A DNA stretch of 64,000 bases from JBDSLU01 sp963844435. Lineage in GTDB: Bacteria; Acidobacteriota; Vicinamibacteria; Vicinamibacterales; Vicinamibacteraceae. Each line of letters opens with the position of its first letter. Positions within the stretch are counted from its first letter, which is position 1. The DNA lies in NCBI GenBank assembly GCA_963844435.1, contig CAWJOG010000001.1, forward strand, positions 1-64,000. Reading direction: 5' to 3'. Below the pieces are notes generated by a model. That model searched no databases, was not told where the DNA came from, and saw only the letters and a list, made by a program, of their open reading frames with translations. A program made the position numbers and the translations under genes. Positions 17,180 to 26,375 of this stretch are shown one piece after another.

Positions 17180-18193
17180 CTAACCTTTTGTCATCACAGC
17201 TTCGAACGTGTCCAGGAAGCGCCGGACGTCCACGTCCGTCGCCGTCGTCACGGCGGGCCTGCCGCGCCACGGTGGCAGTTCCAGTTGGTGGTCGTACACC
17301 GGCATGATCGTCTCGCCGATCGCGATGCCCTCGGTGACCACGCGCACCGGACCCGTTCTGACGCTGAACAGGCTCGGGTCGATGAGATACATGATCGCCG
17401 ACGGGTCGTGAACGTAGGCTCCGCCCTCGACGCGATCCATGTTCTTATGGAAATCCATGTAGAACCGGTTGATCGACCAGATGAATGGGCCGTACCGGTC
17501 GTTCTGGTCCTTGACCCGACGCAGGATCTCGTCGTTCAGTTTCACCTTCGTGGTCGTATTGAGCGCGAGCATCGTGACCTTCCAGGGGCCGGTCAGGACG
17601 ATGTCGGCTGCGTCGGGGTCACCCGATATGTTGGCCTCCGCCACTGGGCTGACGTTACCGGGCACATGGAACGCGCCGCCCATCACAACCACTTCCCTGA
17701 TGTTCGACGTGAAGCTCGAATCGAGTCTGATGGCTTCCGCGAGATTCGTGAGCCTGCCCACCGCCACGATCGTGATCTGACCCGGGAAGGCCTTTGCGAT
17801 ATCGACCAGGAACCGTGCGGCTGATGTCGGCTGCGCCGTGCGCTGCGGAGAGGTTGATCCGTGTTGCCCAACCCATCCTTTCCATGCACGAAATCGGGTG
17901 GCGGCGCCATCGCAATCCGGAGCGGTCTGGCCGCCCCGGTAGACCGGAACCGCGCGTCCGGACAGTTCGACGACCGTCAACGCGTTTCGCGTCGCCTGGT
18001 CCACATCGGTATTGCTGAACATGGTCGAGATGTTGACGATTTCAAATCCGGCGTGCTGCAGCGCCAGGACGATCGCCGTCGCATCGTCGATGCCCGGATC
18101 GCAGTCGATGACGATTTTTCTCGGTTGTGCCGCGGCATCGAACTGCGACAAGTGAATGGCGAACAGCAGGGCGATGAAGCAACGTGCATGCAT
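17180..18193 (-). CDS. Nucleoside hydrolase (IUNH family), exported
   Basis: A 337-residue hydrolase cleaving the N-glycosidic bond of nucleosides to ribose and base. The N-terminal calcium-binding motif IDCDPGIDDATA is intact, with the expected Thr/Asn-rich centre (VVVMGGAFHVPGNVSP, EANISGDPDAADIVL) and the late HDPSAI. A signal peptide (FIALLFAIHLSQFDAAAQ) puts it in the periplasm for nucleoside scavenging. An upstream GTG at 18235 is in frame, but the ATG at 18193 gives a cleaner signal peptide. The genes on both sides are not in operon with it. Confidence 0.88.
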   Translation of the reverse strand: MHARCFIALLFAIHLSQFDAAAQPRKIVIDCDPGIDDATAIVLALQHAGFEIVNISTMFSNTDVDQATRNALTVVELSGRAVPVYRGGQTAPDCDGAATRFRAWKGWVGQHGSTSPQRTAQPTSAARFLVDIAKAFPGQITIVAVGRLTNLAEAIRLDSSFTSNIREVVVMGGAFHVPGNVSPVAEANISGDPDAADIVLTGPWKVTMLALNTTTKVKLNDEILRRVKDQNDRYGPFIWSINRFYMDFHKNMDRVEGGAYVHDPSAIMYLIDPSLFSVRTGPVRVVTEGIAIGETIMPVYDHQLELPPWRGRPAVTTATDVDVRRFLDTFEAVMTKG

Positions 18194-18301
18194 GGCAATC
18201 GCCCCAGGGGCGTCTTGGAGGCTGCACGTTATCACGGCGGAAGTACCGCACAGGCTGACGAAGCCACTCGACCTCGCCCGTCAGCAAGCGCTGTCGGGGC
18301 G

Positions 18302-19102
18302 CTACTTTCGATCCGGCCATCGGGGTGCGCGCTTACCGAGGAAGGCGTCCATCCCTTCCTTGCCATCCTCGGTGAAGAAATCACTCGTAATCGAGTGTCC
18401 GGCGACGGCGTACGCCTCGTCGGTCGGCAGCTCGAGCTGGCGGTAGAAGAGCGCCTTGCCCGACGCGATTGCACTGGCCGATCTGGTGGCGATCAGCTTC
18501 GCCATGTCGCTGACTTCAGCCTCCAGAGCCTCGGCTGCCACGACACGATTGACGAGCCCGATTTCGTGCGCACGCGCCGCGCTGATTGCCGCACCGGTGA
18601 GCAGCATCTCCATGGCGTGCTTGCGGCCGACCGCACGCCCCACCGCCACCCCCGGCGTGGAGCAGAACGCGCCGATGTTGACGCCAGGCGTCGCAAAGGT
18701 TGCGGACTCGGAGGCGACCGCGAAATCGCAGGTCGCGACCAGCTGGCAGCCGGCCGCGGTCGCGAGGCCATGCACCTTCGCGATGACCGGCTGTGGCAGA
18801 CGGGTGATCGTCAGCATCATCCGGCTGCAGCGCGCGAAGAGCGCCTCGACCTCCTCGACACCAGCCATGGCCCGAATCTCCTTGAGGTCGTGGCCGGCGC
18901 AGAATCCCCGCCCGCTGGCGGCCAGCACCACCACGCGCACGCCGGGATCCGCGGCAATCCGGTCGAACGCCGACTGCAGCTCGCTGATGAGGGCGCTCGA
19001 CAGCGCGTTGAACTGTCCCGGCCGGTTGAGCGTCACGGTGGCGATGCCATCCGCGATGTCGACGAGCAGCGGGGTCTCGGCCTGGTTTGCCGTCGCGGAC
19101 AT
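18302..19102 (-). CDS. Enoyl-CoA hydratase/isomerase family protein (ECHDC3-like)
   Basis: A 266-residue crotonase-fold protein. The oxyanion-hole regions are FCAGHDLKE and GLATAAGCQLVATCDFAVAS; FCSTPGVAVGRAVGRKHAMEM resembles the ECHDC3 branch. The position usually holding the catalytic Glu of hydratases reads STPG, so hydration of 2-enoyl-CoA is not assured; isomerase or thioesterase-like roles are possible. It lies 43 bases downstream of the CoA-transferase gene on the same strand, so the two probably act together in short-chain acyl-CoA turnover. Confidence 0.88.
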   Translation of the reverse strand: MSATANQAETPLLVDIADGIATVTLNRPGQFNALSSALISELQSAFDRIAADPGVRVVVLAASGRGFCAGHDLKEIRAMAGVEEVEALFARCSRMMLTITRLPQPVIAKVHGLATAAGCQLVATCDFAVASESATFATPGVNIGAFCSTPGVAVGRAVGRKHAMEMLLTGAAISAARAHEIGLVNRVVAAEALEAEVSDMAKLIATRSASAIASGKALFYRQLELPTDEAYAVAGHSITSDFFTEDGKEGMDAFLGKRAPRWPDRK

Positions 19103-19145
19103 GGGGACCTCTTTCGCAATCTCGATCTGGGCGGAGGCGGCTCCG

Positions 19146-20483
19146 TCAGAACGAGAAGCCTCGCGGGATCAGCCGGTGCTCGTACGCGTCGCGCTCGAGG
19201 GATTCGCGGAAGTCAGGATGCGCGATGCCGATCAGGGCCTGGGCGCGCTCGGGCACCGACTTGCCCTTCAGGTTGACCAGGCCGTACTCGGTGACGACGA
19301 ACATGACATCGCTGCGCGGCGTGGTCACGACGTTGCCCGGCGTCAGCCGGAGAACGATCCGGCTTCGCCGCTCGCCGCGCTTGTCGTAGGTCGAGCAGAG
19401 GCAGATGAACGACCGGCCGCCCTTCGAGGCATAGGCCCCGCGCACGAACTGCAGCTGCCCGCCGGTGCCGCTCAGATGACGGTGACCGTCGGACTCCGAC
19501 GCGGCCTGCCCCTGCAGATCGACCTGCGTCGTGTTGTTGATCGAGACCATGCGGTCGTTCCGCCTGATCACCTCGGGACTGTTGGTGTAGTCGACCGGGC
19601 AGCAGTGCATATCCCGGTTCCGGTCGAGCACCGCATAGAGGTGTCTCGAGCCGAGCGCGAACGTGTAGACGTTCTTGCCCACGTCCTGCGTTTTTCGCGT
19701 CCCCGTCAGCCGCCCGGCTCGGTACAGTTCGGCGAGGCCGTCGGTCATCATCTCGGTGTGCACGCCGAGGTCGCGCACGCCGCATTCGAGCAGGGTCGAG
19801 CAGACGGCGTTGGGCATCGCGCCGATGCCGATCTGCAGGCAGTCCCCGTCCTCGATCTCGGCGGCAATCAGCTTGCCGACCGCGGCATCGGTCGCGCCCG
19901 GCACGGGATTCGCCAGCTCGGGAGCCGGCTGGTCGTCGCCTTCGATCACGTAGTCCACTTCGCTCACGTGCACGCCGGTCTGTTCCCCGTACACGTACGG
20001 AAGGCCCCGGCTCGTCTCGACGATGACGACGCGCGCGCGCTCGACAATCGCGCGGTGCCACAGGTTGGCGGCGCTCATGTTGAAGTACCCGCCCTCGTCG
20101 AGGGGGCAGGTCTTGAGGATGACGATGTCGACCGGCGGGATGAAACGGCGGTAGTAGTCCGGGATCTCGCCGAGATTGACCGGCAGGTAGCTGCAGCGGC
20201 CCTGGTCGTGCTCTCTCCGGTCGCAGCCCGAGAAGTGCAGGCTCACGGAGTGCACGTGACGGCCCTCGGGATCCGCCTGGTGGACGGCGCGTGGGCGCAT
20301 CGTCAGGCAGTGGCGGATCTTGACGTTCGTGAGCTCGTGGATGCGGGAGGCGAGGGCCCGGTCGAACACGTCGGGCTGGCCGACGCCGGTGCCGTAGTCG
20401 AGCCACATGCCCGACGTGACGAGAGCCGCGGCCTCCTCGGCGGAGATCGGCTGCGCCCCGGTGGTGGCCTCGCGCAACTTCAT
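19146..20483 (-). CDS. Acetyl-CoA hydrolase/transferase family (4-hydroxybutyrate-type CoA-transferase)
   Basis: A 445-residue family I CoA-transferase swapping CoA between acetyl-CoA and another short acid. Features: DYGTGVGQPDVFDRAL near the start, FNMSAANLWH, LQIGIGAMPNAVCSTL, then LGVHTEMMTDG whose Glu is the family's covalent CoA-carrying residue, and the C-terminal MFVVTEYGLVNLKGKS. The start is set at the ATG of MKLREATTG; the open frame reaches 20522. It leads the enoyl-CoA hydratase gene and follows the DUF481 gene closely, so the three may be co-transcribed. Physiological acids are unknown. Confidence 0.88.
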   Translation of the reverse strand: MKLREATTGAQPISAEEAAALVTSGMWLDYGTGVGQPDVFDRALASRIHELTNVKIRHCLTMRPRAVHQADPEGRHVHSVSLHFSGCDRREHDQGRCSYLPVNLGEIPDYYRRFIPPVDIVILKTCPLDEGGYFNMSAANLWHRAIVERARVVIVETSRGLPYVYGEQTGVHVSEVDYVIEGDDQPAPELANPVPGATDAAVGKLIAAEIEDGDCLQIGIGAMPNAVCSTLLECGVRDLGVHTEMMTDGLAELYRAGRLTGTRKTQDVGKNVYTFALGSRHLYAVLDRNRDMHCCPVDYTNSPEVIRRNDRMVSINNTTQVDLQGQAASESDGHRHLSGTGGQLQFVRGAYASKGGRSFICLCSTYDKRGERRSRIVLRLTPGNVVTTPRSDVMFVVTEYGLVNLKGKSVPERAQALIGIAHPDFRESLERDAYEHRLIPRGFSF

Positions 20484-20532
20484 GGGCGGCCCCATAGTTC
20501 TCGCAAGCCGGCGCGCCGTCAAGCCGGCAGCC

Positions 20533-21534
20533 TCAGAACTTGAAGCCGAAGGCGTTCGACCACCCGTAGTCGTTCTTGGAGAACCCTTCCGGCGGCTGGT
20601 TGTCGTAGTTGTCGAAGAGCCCGAAGCGCAGATACCAGTCTCCCGGCAGGTTGAAGTCCATGTCGAACCGATACGTCAACCGGTACCGATCAGAAATCGT
20701 CAGGCTGGGATGGTAGGTGAACCGGGTGAGGATGTCCGCGAACTTCAGCCTCTCGGTCATGAACTCCGTGCCGAAGTAGGCCTCCGCCGAGTCCTTGTTG
20801 GGCAGTGCCGGGTCGGTGTAGTTCTCATTGCTCCACGCCAGCCCTCCGCCCAGCGCCAGGTACTGCGACGGCGAGCGCAGCAGGTATCGCCCTCCGCCGA
20901 AGCCAATCGTCGTGCGCAGATCCAGGCCCTGCTCTTCGCTGTTCAGGAAGTCCTGGGTCGTGTTGACGTACCAACGGGTGCCCAGGAAGCGGCGGAAGTC
21001 GTTCCCGAGGTCCCATCGCTGAGTCTCGGGCGCGTTCTCCTGCGAGCTCCTGAAGACGTTGGCCAACAGGACGTCGACATGCTTCTCGTCCCGGTACGAA
21101 AGGTTCGTCCCGAGCGAGAGCTGTTTCGCCGAGTTGGCGCGCGTCATGCTGTAGCCGAAGTCCAGGCCCGCCGTGAACCGCGACCAGAACGACCGCTCGA
21201 TCGGCTGGATCGCCGCCACATGCTTCAATTCCACGCTCGTGTCGGCGACCTGCACCACCAGCTTCTTCGCCGGGTCGGGCTTCAACGAGCCCGTCACTCG
21301 CTTGCCGTCGAACGTCTCCACCAGGAACTGCCGATCGCTTTCGATCGACGCGACCGTGTCCCACTTGATCTTGAAATCGGAGTCGGAGTAGCCGGTCGAG
21401 AACACCAGCACGTCCTTCTCGACGCGCTGGATTTCGCCCTCCAGCTTCTCGCCCGTGGTCGTGATCACGACGTCCTTGGCCGCGTACGCGACGCCCGTGC
21501 TGCCCAGGAACACGGCACACCAGACGATGGCCAC
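20533..21534 (-). CDS. DUF481 family outer-membrane protein
   Basis: A 333-residue exported protein: signal peptide (about 1-19, GVAYAAK), an N-terminal SH3-like beta domain (KDVVITTTGEKLEGEI, IKWDTVASIES), then a DUF481 beta-barrel (WSRFTAGLDFGYSMTR, TTQDFLNSEEQGLDL, LALGGGLAWSNENY) ending in Phe (NAFGFKF), as outer-membrane barrels do. The function of the family is not known. It is followed closely on the same strand by the CoA-transferase gene, which is probably chance clustering. Confidence 0.85.
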   Translation of the reverse strand: MAIVWCAVFLGSTGVAYAAKDVVITTTGEKLEGEIQRVEKDVLVFSTGYSDSDFKIKWDTVASIESDRQFLVETFDGKRVTGSLKPDPAKKLVVQVADTSVELKHVAAIQPIERSFWSRFTAGLDFGYSMTRANSAKQLSLGTNLSYRDEKHVDVLLANVFRSSQENAPETQRWDLGNDFRRFLGTRWYVNTTQDFLNSEEQGLDLRTTIGFGGGRYLLRSPSQYLALGGGLAWSNENYTDPALPNKDSAEAYFGTEFMTERLKFADILTRFTYHPSLTISDRYRLTYRFDMDFNLPGDWYLRFGLFDNYDNQPPEGFSKNDYGWSNAFGFKF

Positions 21535-21668
21535 AACAGCCCTCGCGAGGTCGACATTCGGCGCGGGTAGCCGACCGCTGCGACCCGATCAACGACACGC
21601 CGACGCGTCGGAGCCGGAGGTCAATTCAGCTCTGCGGCAGAGCCGGGCCTTGACCCGAGTCGCGACCG

Positions 21669-22568
21669 TCAGCGCGGCGGTTCGCGGCACGTGAAATTGG
21701 CCGCGTCGTTGGTATCGCCCCGGCCGTTGTACACAGCCGTCGTCGGAAACTTGCACAGCGGCCGGATCCGGTCGACGATCCCGTTCGTCGAATGCGTCGC
21801 GAGAACCTGGTCGGGAGCGACGCCGCGTTCGACCCACTGCTCGAGCGCGGCTTGCATGTCGAAGCTGTTCGGACCCGTGCCACCGGCGCAGTGCGCCATA
21901 CCCGGCGCCATGAACAGCCGATAGAAGCCGTCGACGTCCGCGTCGGAGCCAAAGAACGTCAGCACGCTTTGGTAGTAGTCGATGCTGTTCTGCGCCGAGA
22001 TCAGCTGGTCGTTCCATCCGTGGTACTGCAGCAGCTTCCCTCCGCGCTCCCGGAACGCCTTGAGGTCCGGGCTGGTGGCGTTGAGGATGGGGGCGAGCCT
22101 CGCTTCAGCCTTCACGTGCGCGGCGTAGTCCTCGGCATCGTTGAAATCGAACGATCGCCAGTCCCAGTCCGGATCGGAGAAGACCAGCCATTTGTAGTGC
22201 GAGAGCGGGATCGGAAATGGGTTGGCGCGGTCCCGATGAGGCCAGAACGGTTCGCTGCCGGGCGCAAGGCCGGGATAGAGCTGCGCGCCGGTCTTCGGCT
22301 CGGTCAGACCGCGGTACACCCGGCGAGCGGCTTCGACCTGCGGTTTCGTGAGACAGGTTGGCGACGGTTGATCGCCGGCGCACACCAGTGTGCCCGGATC
22401 GAACGAGCAGCGCCGTGGATCATCGATCACGCCGTCGGCGACCCCATCACGGTCGTCGCAGGCGGCGAGCGCCTTGCGATGCAGCAGGCCGAGCGCCGAG
22501 GGTGTCAGGTGGCTGGCGGGATCTTTCTGAACCGCGAGCAGGCCGAAGGATCCGGGCCAGTTGGGTCA
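21669..22568 (-). pseudogene. Tannase/feruloyl esterase, N-terminally truncated
   Basis: The C-terminal part of a tannase-family esterase. Open text runs from WPGSFGLLAVQKDPASHL through ALAACDDRDGVADGVIDDPR (calcium-site loop) to the catalytic Asp region in YHGWNDQLISAQNSIDYY and His in APGMAHCAGG, ending at 21669. The N-terminal half with the nucleophile serine is absent: an in-frame stop lies just upstream at about 22570, and the frd genes begin 25 bases further on. About 300 of some 520 residues remain, so it is inactive. A short ATG-initiated frame from 22430 exists but would not make an enzyme. Confidence 0.8.
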
Positions 22569-22592
22569 CGCTGGGGCTCAGCGGGCGTCGCG

Positions 22593-22946
22593 CTACGCCA
22601 AGTGCCACAGCCGCCAGGCGGCGACGAACGACAGGGCGATGGCGCCCCCGTAACACAGCAGGTTGATCAGCTCGTTGAGATGCTTGATCTGCAAGCCGTC
22701 GTACAGGGTGTAGCGGAAGCGATGCGCGGCGTGGATCAGCGACAGGAGACAGAAGACGAGGATCCCGAGCCGGGTCAGCGGGGACTGGAGCAGCGCGAAC
22801 AGATGCGCGTGGTCCGGCGGGTGGAGCCAGCCGAGTGGAAACGCGAGGCCGAAGAGCGCGATGAGCACGGGGATCACGAGCGCCGCGGCGACGCCGCCAG
22901 CGCTGAAGGCGAGCCAGAGGAGCGGTTCGATCGGCCGCTTCGTCAT
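22593..22946 (-). CDS. frdD: Fumarate reductase membrane subunit D
   Basis: A 117-residue integral membrane subunit with three hydrophobic helices (about 12-36, 56-72, 97-115). Motifs such as IEPLLWLAFSAGGV, the Pro-rich loop after the first helix and HAAHRFRYTLYDGL match FrdD, including the His/Arg-rich segment near the quinol site. Length equals E. coli FrdD (119). With FrdC it anchors the catalytic subunits and binds menaquinol. Its ATG overlaps the frdC stop by four bases (ATGA). Last gene of frdABCD. Confidence 0.88.
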   Translation of the reverse strand: MTKRPIEPLLWLAFSAGGVAAALVIPVLIALFGLAFPLGWLHPPDHAHLFALLQSPLTRLGILVFCLLSLIHAAHRFRYTLYDGLQIKHLNELINLLCYGGAIALSFVAAWRLWHLA

Positions 22947-23362
22947 CGCCCACCTGCCAGCATCCATACCAGGAACGCCGACACCGCCGCCCACGCCGCG
23001 TAGTTGCCGCCCGCGATCGCGAAACCGGGCACGCGACGCCCGAGGACATGCACCACCATGGCCTGCGGCGCCAGGTTGAACCACGTGACAGCGTGGAAGA
23101 CCGTGAACGCGAGGCTGACGACGTTCAGCACGAGCACAGGAGGACGGCCGGCCCACGCGAGGAACTCCCGCCAGGCGTCCGGCCCCTCTCCGACCGCGTG
23201 AATCGCGAACAGCAGATAGACGATGACCCACGCGACGAAGACGCTGCTCAACTCGCGCAGGATGAACGCCAGGTAGGCCGGGCGCGTCAGCCACCACCAG
23301 GTCGAGACGCGTCGCCGCAGCCAGCGCGGGTGATGCATCGTGTAGGCCGAGCCGTCCATCAT
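22943..23362 (-). CDS. frdC: Fumarate reductase membrane subunit C
   Basis: A 139-residue anchor subunit with three helices (about 31-57, 74-95, 112-135). YTMHHPRWLRRRVSTWWWL at the start and RPAYLAFILRELSSVF are characteristic of FrdC, which helps form the quinone site. E. coli FrdC has 131 residues. Two adjacent ATG codons begin the frame and overlap the frdB stop (ATGATGA), so translation is coupled. No heme-ligating His pair is expected or obvious, which fits the heme-less type D complex. Confidence 0.88.
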   Translation of the reverse strand: MMDGSAYTMHHPRWLRRRVSTWWWLTRPAYLAFILRELSSVFVAWVIVYLLFAIHAVGEGPDAWREFLAWAGRPPVLVLNVVSLAFTVFHAVTWFNLAPQAMVVHVLGRRVPGFAIAGGNYAAWAAVSAFLVWMLAGGR

Positions 23363-24102
23363 CGAGCGCTCCAGGGCAGCAGGAACGACTTCAGCGACTC
23401 CACCGCCGCGGTGAGCTTGTAGCGCTGGATGGCGCCGGCCGGATCCACGTTTTTCGGGCACACCTTCGTGCATTCGCCGACGAAGGTGCACCCCCAGATC
23501 CCCTCGTGCTCCGAGAGCACGGCGAGCCGCTCGCGCGCCCCCTCGTCGCGCGAGTCGAGGTTGTAGCGCTGCGCCAGCGCAATCGCGGCGGGCCCGATGA
23601 AGGTCGGATCGAGGCCGTAGATCGGACAGGCCGCGTAGCACAACATGCAGTTGATGCACATACTGAACGGCTTGTATTCGTCGAGCTCCGCGGGCGTCTG
23701 CAGGTACTCGCCCAGCGACAGCGGCCGCTCGTCGCGGTGCACGATCCACGGCGTGACCCTGGTCAGCTTCCGCATGAAGTCGCCGATGTCGACGATGAGG
23801 TCCCGGATGACCGGGAAGTTGGCCAGCGGCTCCACGCGCACCGGACCGGGGGCGTAGTCAGTGAGAAACGTCGCGCAGGTCAGCTTCGGCTCGCCGTTCA
23901 CGGTCATGCCGCAACTGCCGCAGATGCCCATGCGGCACGACCAGCGGTACGACAGCGTGCCGTCGACGCGGTCCTTGACGTAGTTGAGTGCATCGAGCAC
24001 GGCCCAGTCCTTCGGGCACGGCACCTCGAACTCCTCGAGGGTCGCCGACGACTCCTGCTCCGGCCGGTAGCGCGCAACCTGCAGGGTGATGCGATCCGCC
24101 AT
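23359..24102 (-). CDS. frdB: Fumarate reductase iron-sulfur subunit
   Basis: A 247-residue electron-transfer subunit linking the FAD of FrdA to the membrane quinone site. [2Fe-2S] ligands: SCRMGICGSCGM and the later LTCATF. [4Fe-4S] ligands: CINCMLCYAACP. [3Fe-4S] site: CTFVGECTKVCPKNVDP, with the pattern of E. coli FrdB. An in-frame upstream extension to 24177 overlaps frdA and is rejected; the ATG at 24102 lies 5 bases after the frdA stop. AGGAGG sits unusually close (one base) to this ATG. Confidence 0.92.
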   Translation of the reverse strand: MADRITLQVARYRPEQESSATLEEFEVPCPKDWAVLDALNYVKDRVDGTLSYRWSCRMGICGSCGMTVNGEPKLTCATFLTDYAPGPVRVEPLANFPVIRDLIVDIGDFMRKLTRVTPWIVHRDERPLSLGEYLQTPAELDEYKPFSMCINCMLCYAACPIYGLDPTFIGPAAIALAQRYNLDSRDEGARERLAVLSEHEGIWGCTFVGECTKVCPKNVDPAGAIQRYKLTAAVESLKSFLLPWSAR

Positions 24103-24107
24103 GCCTC

Positions 24108-25853
24108 CTACCTTCCATAGACGCGCTCGCCCGGCGGCCAGCGCGTGATCGTCACAGGCAGATACTCGACGCGACACTCGCCGTCGGCCGCGCGCCTCGT
24201 CAGGGAATGCGCGAGGAAGCGCCCGTCGTCCCGGGACGGAAAATCGAGGCGCTGGTGCGCGCCGCGCGACTCCTCGCGGCGGAGCGCGGCGTTGACGATG
24301 GTCTCGGCGACGTCGAGCATGAACCGCAATTCGAGCGCGGCGACGCGCTCGGTGTTGAACGTCTGGCTGTGATCGTCGATGGCGAGATGCGCCGAGCGTT
24401 CCTGCAGCGCGCGCAACGACGCCGCCGCGCGCGCGAGCGCGTCGCCCGATCGGTAGATGCCGGCGCCGTCCTCCATCACCTTCTGCATCCCGTCGCGAAT
24501 GGTCGCGATGCGCTCACCGCTCGCGCCGTTGCCCGCGAGCTGCCGCGCGAGCCGCGTCCGTTCGTCTCGCGACTGCGCCTCGATGGCCGCAGTGGCGCCG
24601 TGGCCGTTCTGGCGCGAGACGTAGTCCGCGGCGGCCCGGCCCGCGCGCATGCCGAAGACGAGCAGCTCCGGCAGCGAGTTCGAGCCGAGCCGGTTCGCGC
24701 CGTTGATGCTGACGCAGGCGGCCTCGCCCGCCGCATAGAGCCCGCCGAGCGGCGTTGCGCCATCGATGTCGGTGTGGATGCCGCCCATCATGTAGTGGAC
24801 GACCGGCCGCACGGGGATGAGCTCGGTGACCGGATCGAGGTTCTCGTACTTCCGGCACAGCTCGCGGACGAAGGGCAGCTTCGAATCGATGACCTGCTCG
24901 CCGAGATGACGGAGATCGAGGTGGACGACCTGCCCGTACGGCGTCTCGACCGTGCGCCCCTTCGCCGCCTCCTTGACGAACGCCTGCGACAGCCGATCGC
25001 GCGGGCCCAGCTCCATGCTGCGGAAGACCGGCTTCGGCTCGGGCTTCCCAAGGTCGTAGTCCTGCAGATAGCGGTAGCCGTCCTTGTTGATCAGATGTCC
25101 GCCTTCGGCGCGCGCGGCTTCGGTGATCAGGATGCCGGTGAAGGGCAGGCCGGTCGGGTGGTACTGGACGAACTCCATGTCCTTGAGGGGCGCGCCGGCG
25201 CGGAAGGCCAGCGCCATCCCGTCACCGTTCTTGATCGACGCGTTGGTCGTGAACGGAAAGACCCGACCACACCCGCCGGTGCAGATGATCACGGCGCGCG
25301 CACCGATCGTTTCGACGCGGCCGGACGCGAGCTCGATGGCGACCAGGCCGCAGACGCGTCCATCGTCGACGAGGAGCGTGGTCACGAACCACTCGTCGTA
25401 GCGCACGACCGCGGGGTACTTGAGCGAGGTCTGGAAGAGCGTGTGCAGCATGTGGAAGCCGGTCTTGTCGGCGGCAAACCACGTGCGCATCTTCTTCATG
25501 CCGCCGAACGGACGAACGGCGATGCGGCCGTCGGCCTCGCGGCTCCACGGACAGCCCCAGTGTTCGAGCTGCAACAGCTCCGCCGGCGCCTCTTTGACGA
25601 AGGCTTCGACGGCGTCCTGATCGCTCAGCCAGTCGCCGCCGGAGATGGTGTCGTAGGCGTGCTCATCCAGGCTGTCATCGGCGCGGACCACGCCCGCGGC
25701 GCCGCCTTCGGCGGACACGGTGTGGCTCCGCATCGGGTAGACCTTCGACACGACGGCCACGCTGAGCCGCGGGTTGGTCTCGGCAATCGCAATCGCGGCG
25801 CGCAGGCCGGCGCCGCCGCCCCCGATGAGCACGACGTCGTGCTCGGCGATCAC
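24108..25853 (-). CDS. frdA: Fumarate reductase flavoprotein subunit
   Basis: A 581-residue catalytic subunit reducing fumarate to succinate at the cytoplasmic face (or the reverse). FAD-binding VVLIGGGGAGLRAAIAIAE opens the chain. MRSHTVSAEGG holds the His that carries covalent FAD. HPTGLPFTGILITEAARAEG and the capping-domain segment HYMMGGIHTDIDG contain the substrate-binding His and Arg; RLGSNSLPELLVFG is also typical. It starts with GTG at 25853. Gene order frdABCD and the FrdC/FrdD anchors favour fumarate reductase over succinate dehydrogenase, and so a capacity for anaerobic fumarate respiration. Confidence 0.93.
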   Translation of the reverse strand: MIAEHDVVLIGGGGAGLRAAIAIAETNPRLSVAVVSKVYPMRSHTVSAEGGAAGVVRADDSLDEHAYDTISGGDWLSDQDAVEAFVKEAPAELLQLEHWGCPWSREADGRIAVRPFGGMKKMRTWFAADKTGFHMLHTLFQTSLKYPAVVRYDEWFVTTLLVDDGRVCGLVAIELASGRVETIGARAVIICTGGCGRVFPFTTNASIKNGDGMALAFRAGAPLKDMEFVQYHPTGLPFTGILITEAARAEGGHLINKDGYRYLQDYDLGKPEPKPVFRSMELGPRDRLSQAFVKEAAKGRTVETPYGQVVHLDLRHLGEQVIDSKLPFVRELCRKYENLDPVTELIPVRPVVHYMMGGIHTDIDGATPLGGLYAAGEAACVSINGANRLGSNSLPELLVFGMRAGRAAADYVSRQNGHGATAAIEAQSRDERTRLARQLAGNGASGERIATIRDGMQKVMEDGAGIYRSGDALARAAASLRALQERSAHLAIDDHSQTFNTERVAALELRFMLDVAETIVNAALRREESRGAHQRLDFPSRDDGRFLAHSLTRRAADGECRVEYLPVTITRWPPGERVYGR

Positions 25854-25904
25854 GGCAGGTCCCGGGGCGCAGGGGTCGCGAGCAGCCCTGCGAGGGACGC
25901 GGGA

Positions 25905-26132
25905 CTATTCCGCAGTAAGGAGCTCATCCACCAGGACCTTCCCGTCGTGCCGCACGATCCGGCAGGCGACACTCCCGTCGTGGTACTCGTGGCGGATGGT
26001 TCGGCAGCCGCAGGCGTAGTCGAGCTCCACGGTGATCAGGACCTCATCGTCCTGATCCTGGTGGCTCTCGCCGTCCACGGATCGACCGCATGGCGCCTTC
26101 GCGCTCTCGAAGCGGGTGATCGTGCGAGGCAT
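25905..26132 (-). CDS. Small protein of unknown function upstream of frdA
   Basis: A 75-residue acidic protein with no family I recognise. It has three Cys (CGCR and SVACRIV) in a stretch of alternating polar and hydrophobic residues, YACGCRTIRHEYHDGSVACR, that could be a small beta fold with a metal or disulphide. A good GGGAGGGGA ribosome site precedes two adjacent ATGs; the second is better spaced. It ends about 50 bases before frdA on the same strand, so it may be the first gene of that transcript. Confidence 0.55.
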   Translation of the reverse strand: MPRTITRFESAKAPCGRSVDGESHQDQDDEVLITVELDYACGCRTIRHEYHDGSVACRIVRHDGKVLVDELLTAE

Positions 26133-26361
26133 CATTCCCCTCCCTTGCGCGGGCCGGACAGGCGACCCGTGCGGACTACCAGGACCGAGGACGATGGGTT
26201 GGCTTCAGGTGCGGCGATTATGCGCTTCAGAGGACGCGTCCGCAAGTCGAGGCTGATCGCCTGTGGCTGATCGAAATCCGGGTGGCCGCCGGTCTCGATC
26301 GAGGGCCCGGGAAAACGGTGTCCCGGGGTCAGCCTCGAGGTTCCGAGCGACCGAAGGCGCG

Positions 26362-26367
26362 TACAAT
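26362..26367 (+). promoter_or_regulatory. Putative -10 box of zinc-ribbon/permease operon
   Basis: TACAAT ends 8 bases before the ATG at 26376, predicting a transcript that starts within a few bases of the codon. No clear -35 element. Confidence 0.4.
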
Positions 26368-26375
26368 TGGCCGAC

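Noticed and set aside
18456..20543. A 695-codon plus-strand open frame
   Set aside because: Antisense of the CoA-transferase and enoyl-CoA hydratase genes, both of which have complete family motifs.
21669..22430. Intact short esterase starting at the ATG at 22430
   Set aside because: Similarity continues upstream of that ATG to about 22568, and the catalytic serine half is absent, so it is a truncated tannase.
24103..24177. Longer frdB start at 24177
   Set aside because: It would overlap frdA by 70 bases and add residues without similarity; the ATG at 24102 matches the family N-terminus.
24207..26270. A 687-codon plus-strand open frame
   Set aside because: Antisense shadow of frdA and the small upstream gene; no start site or motifs.
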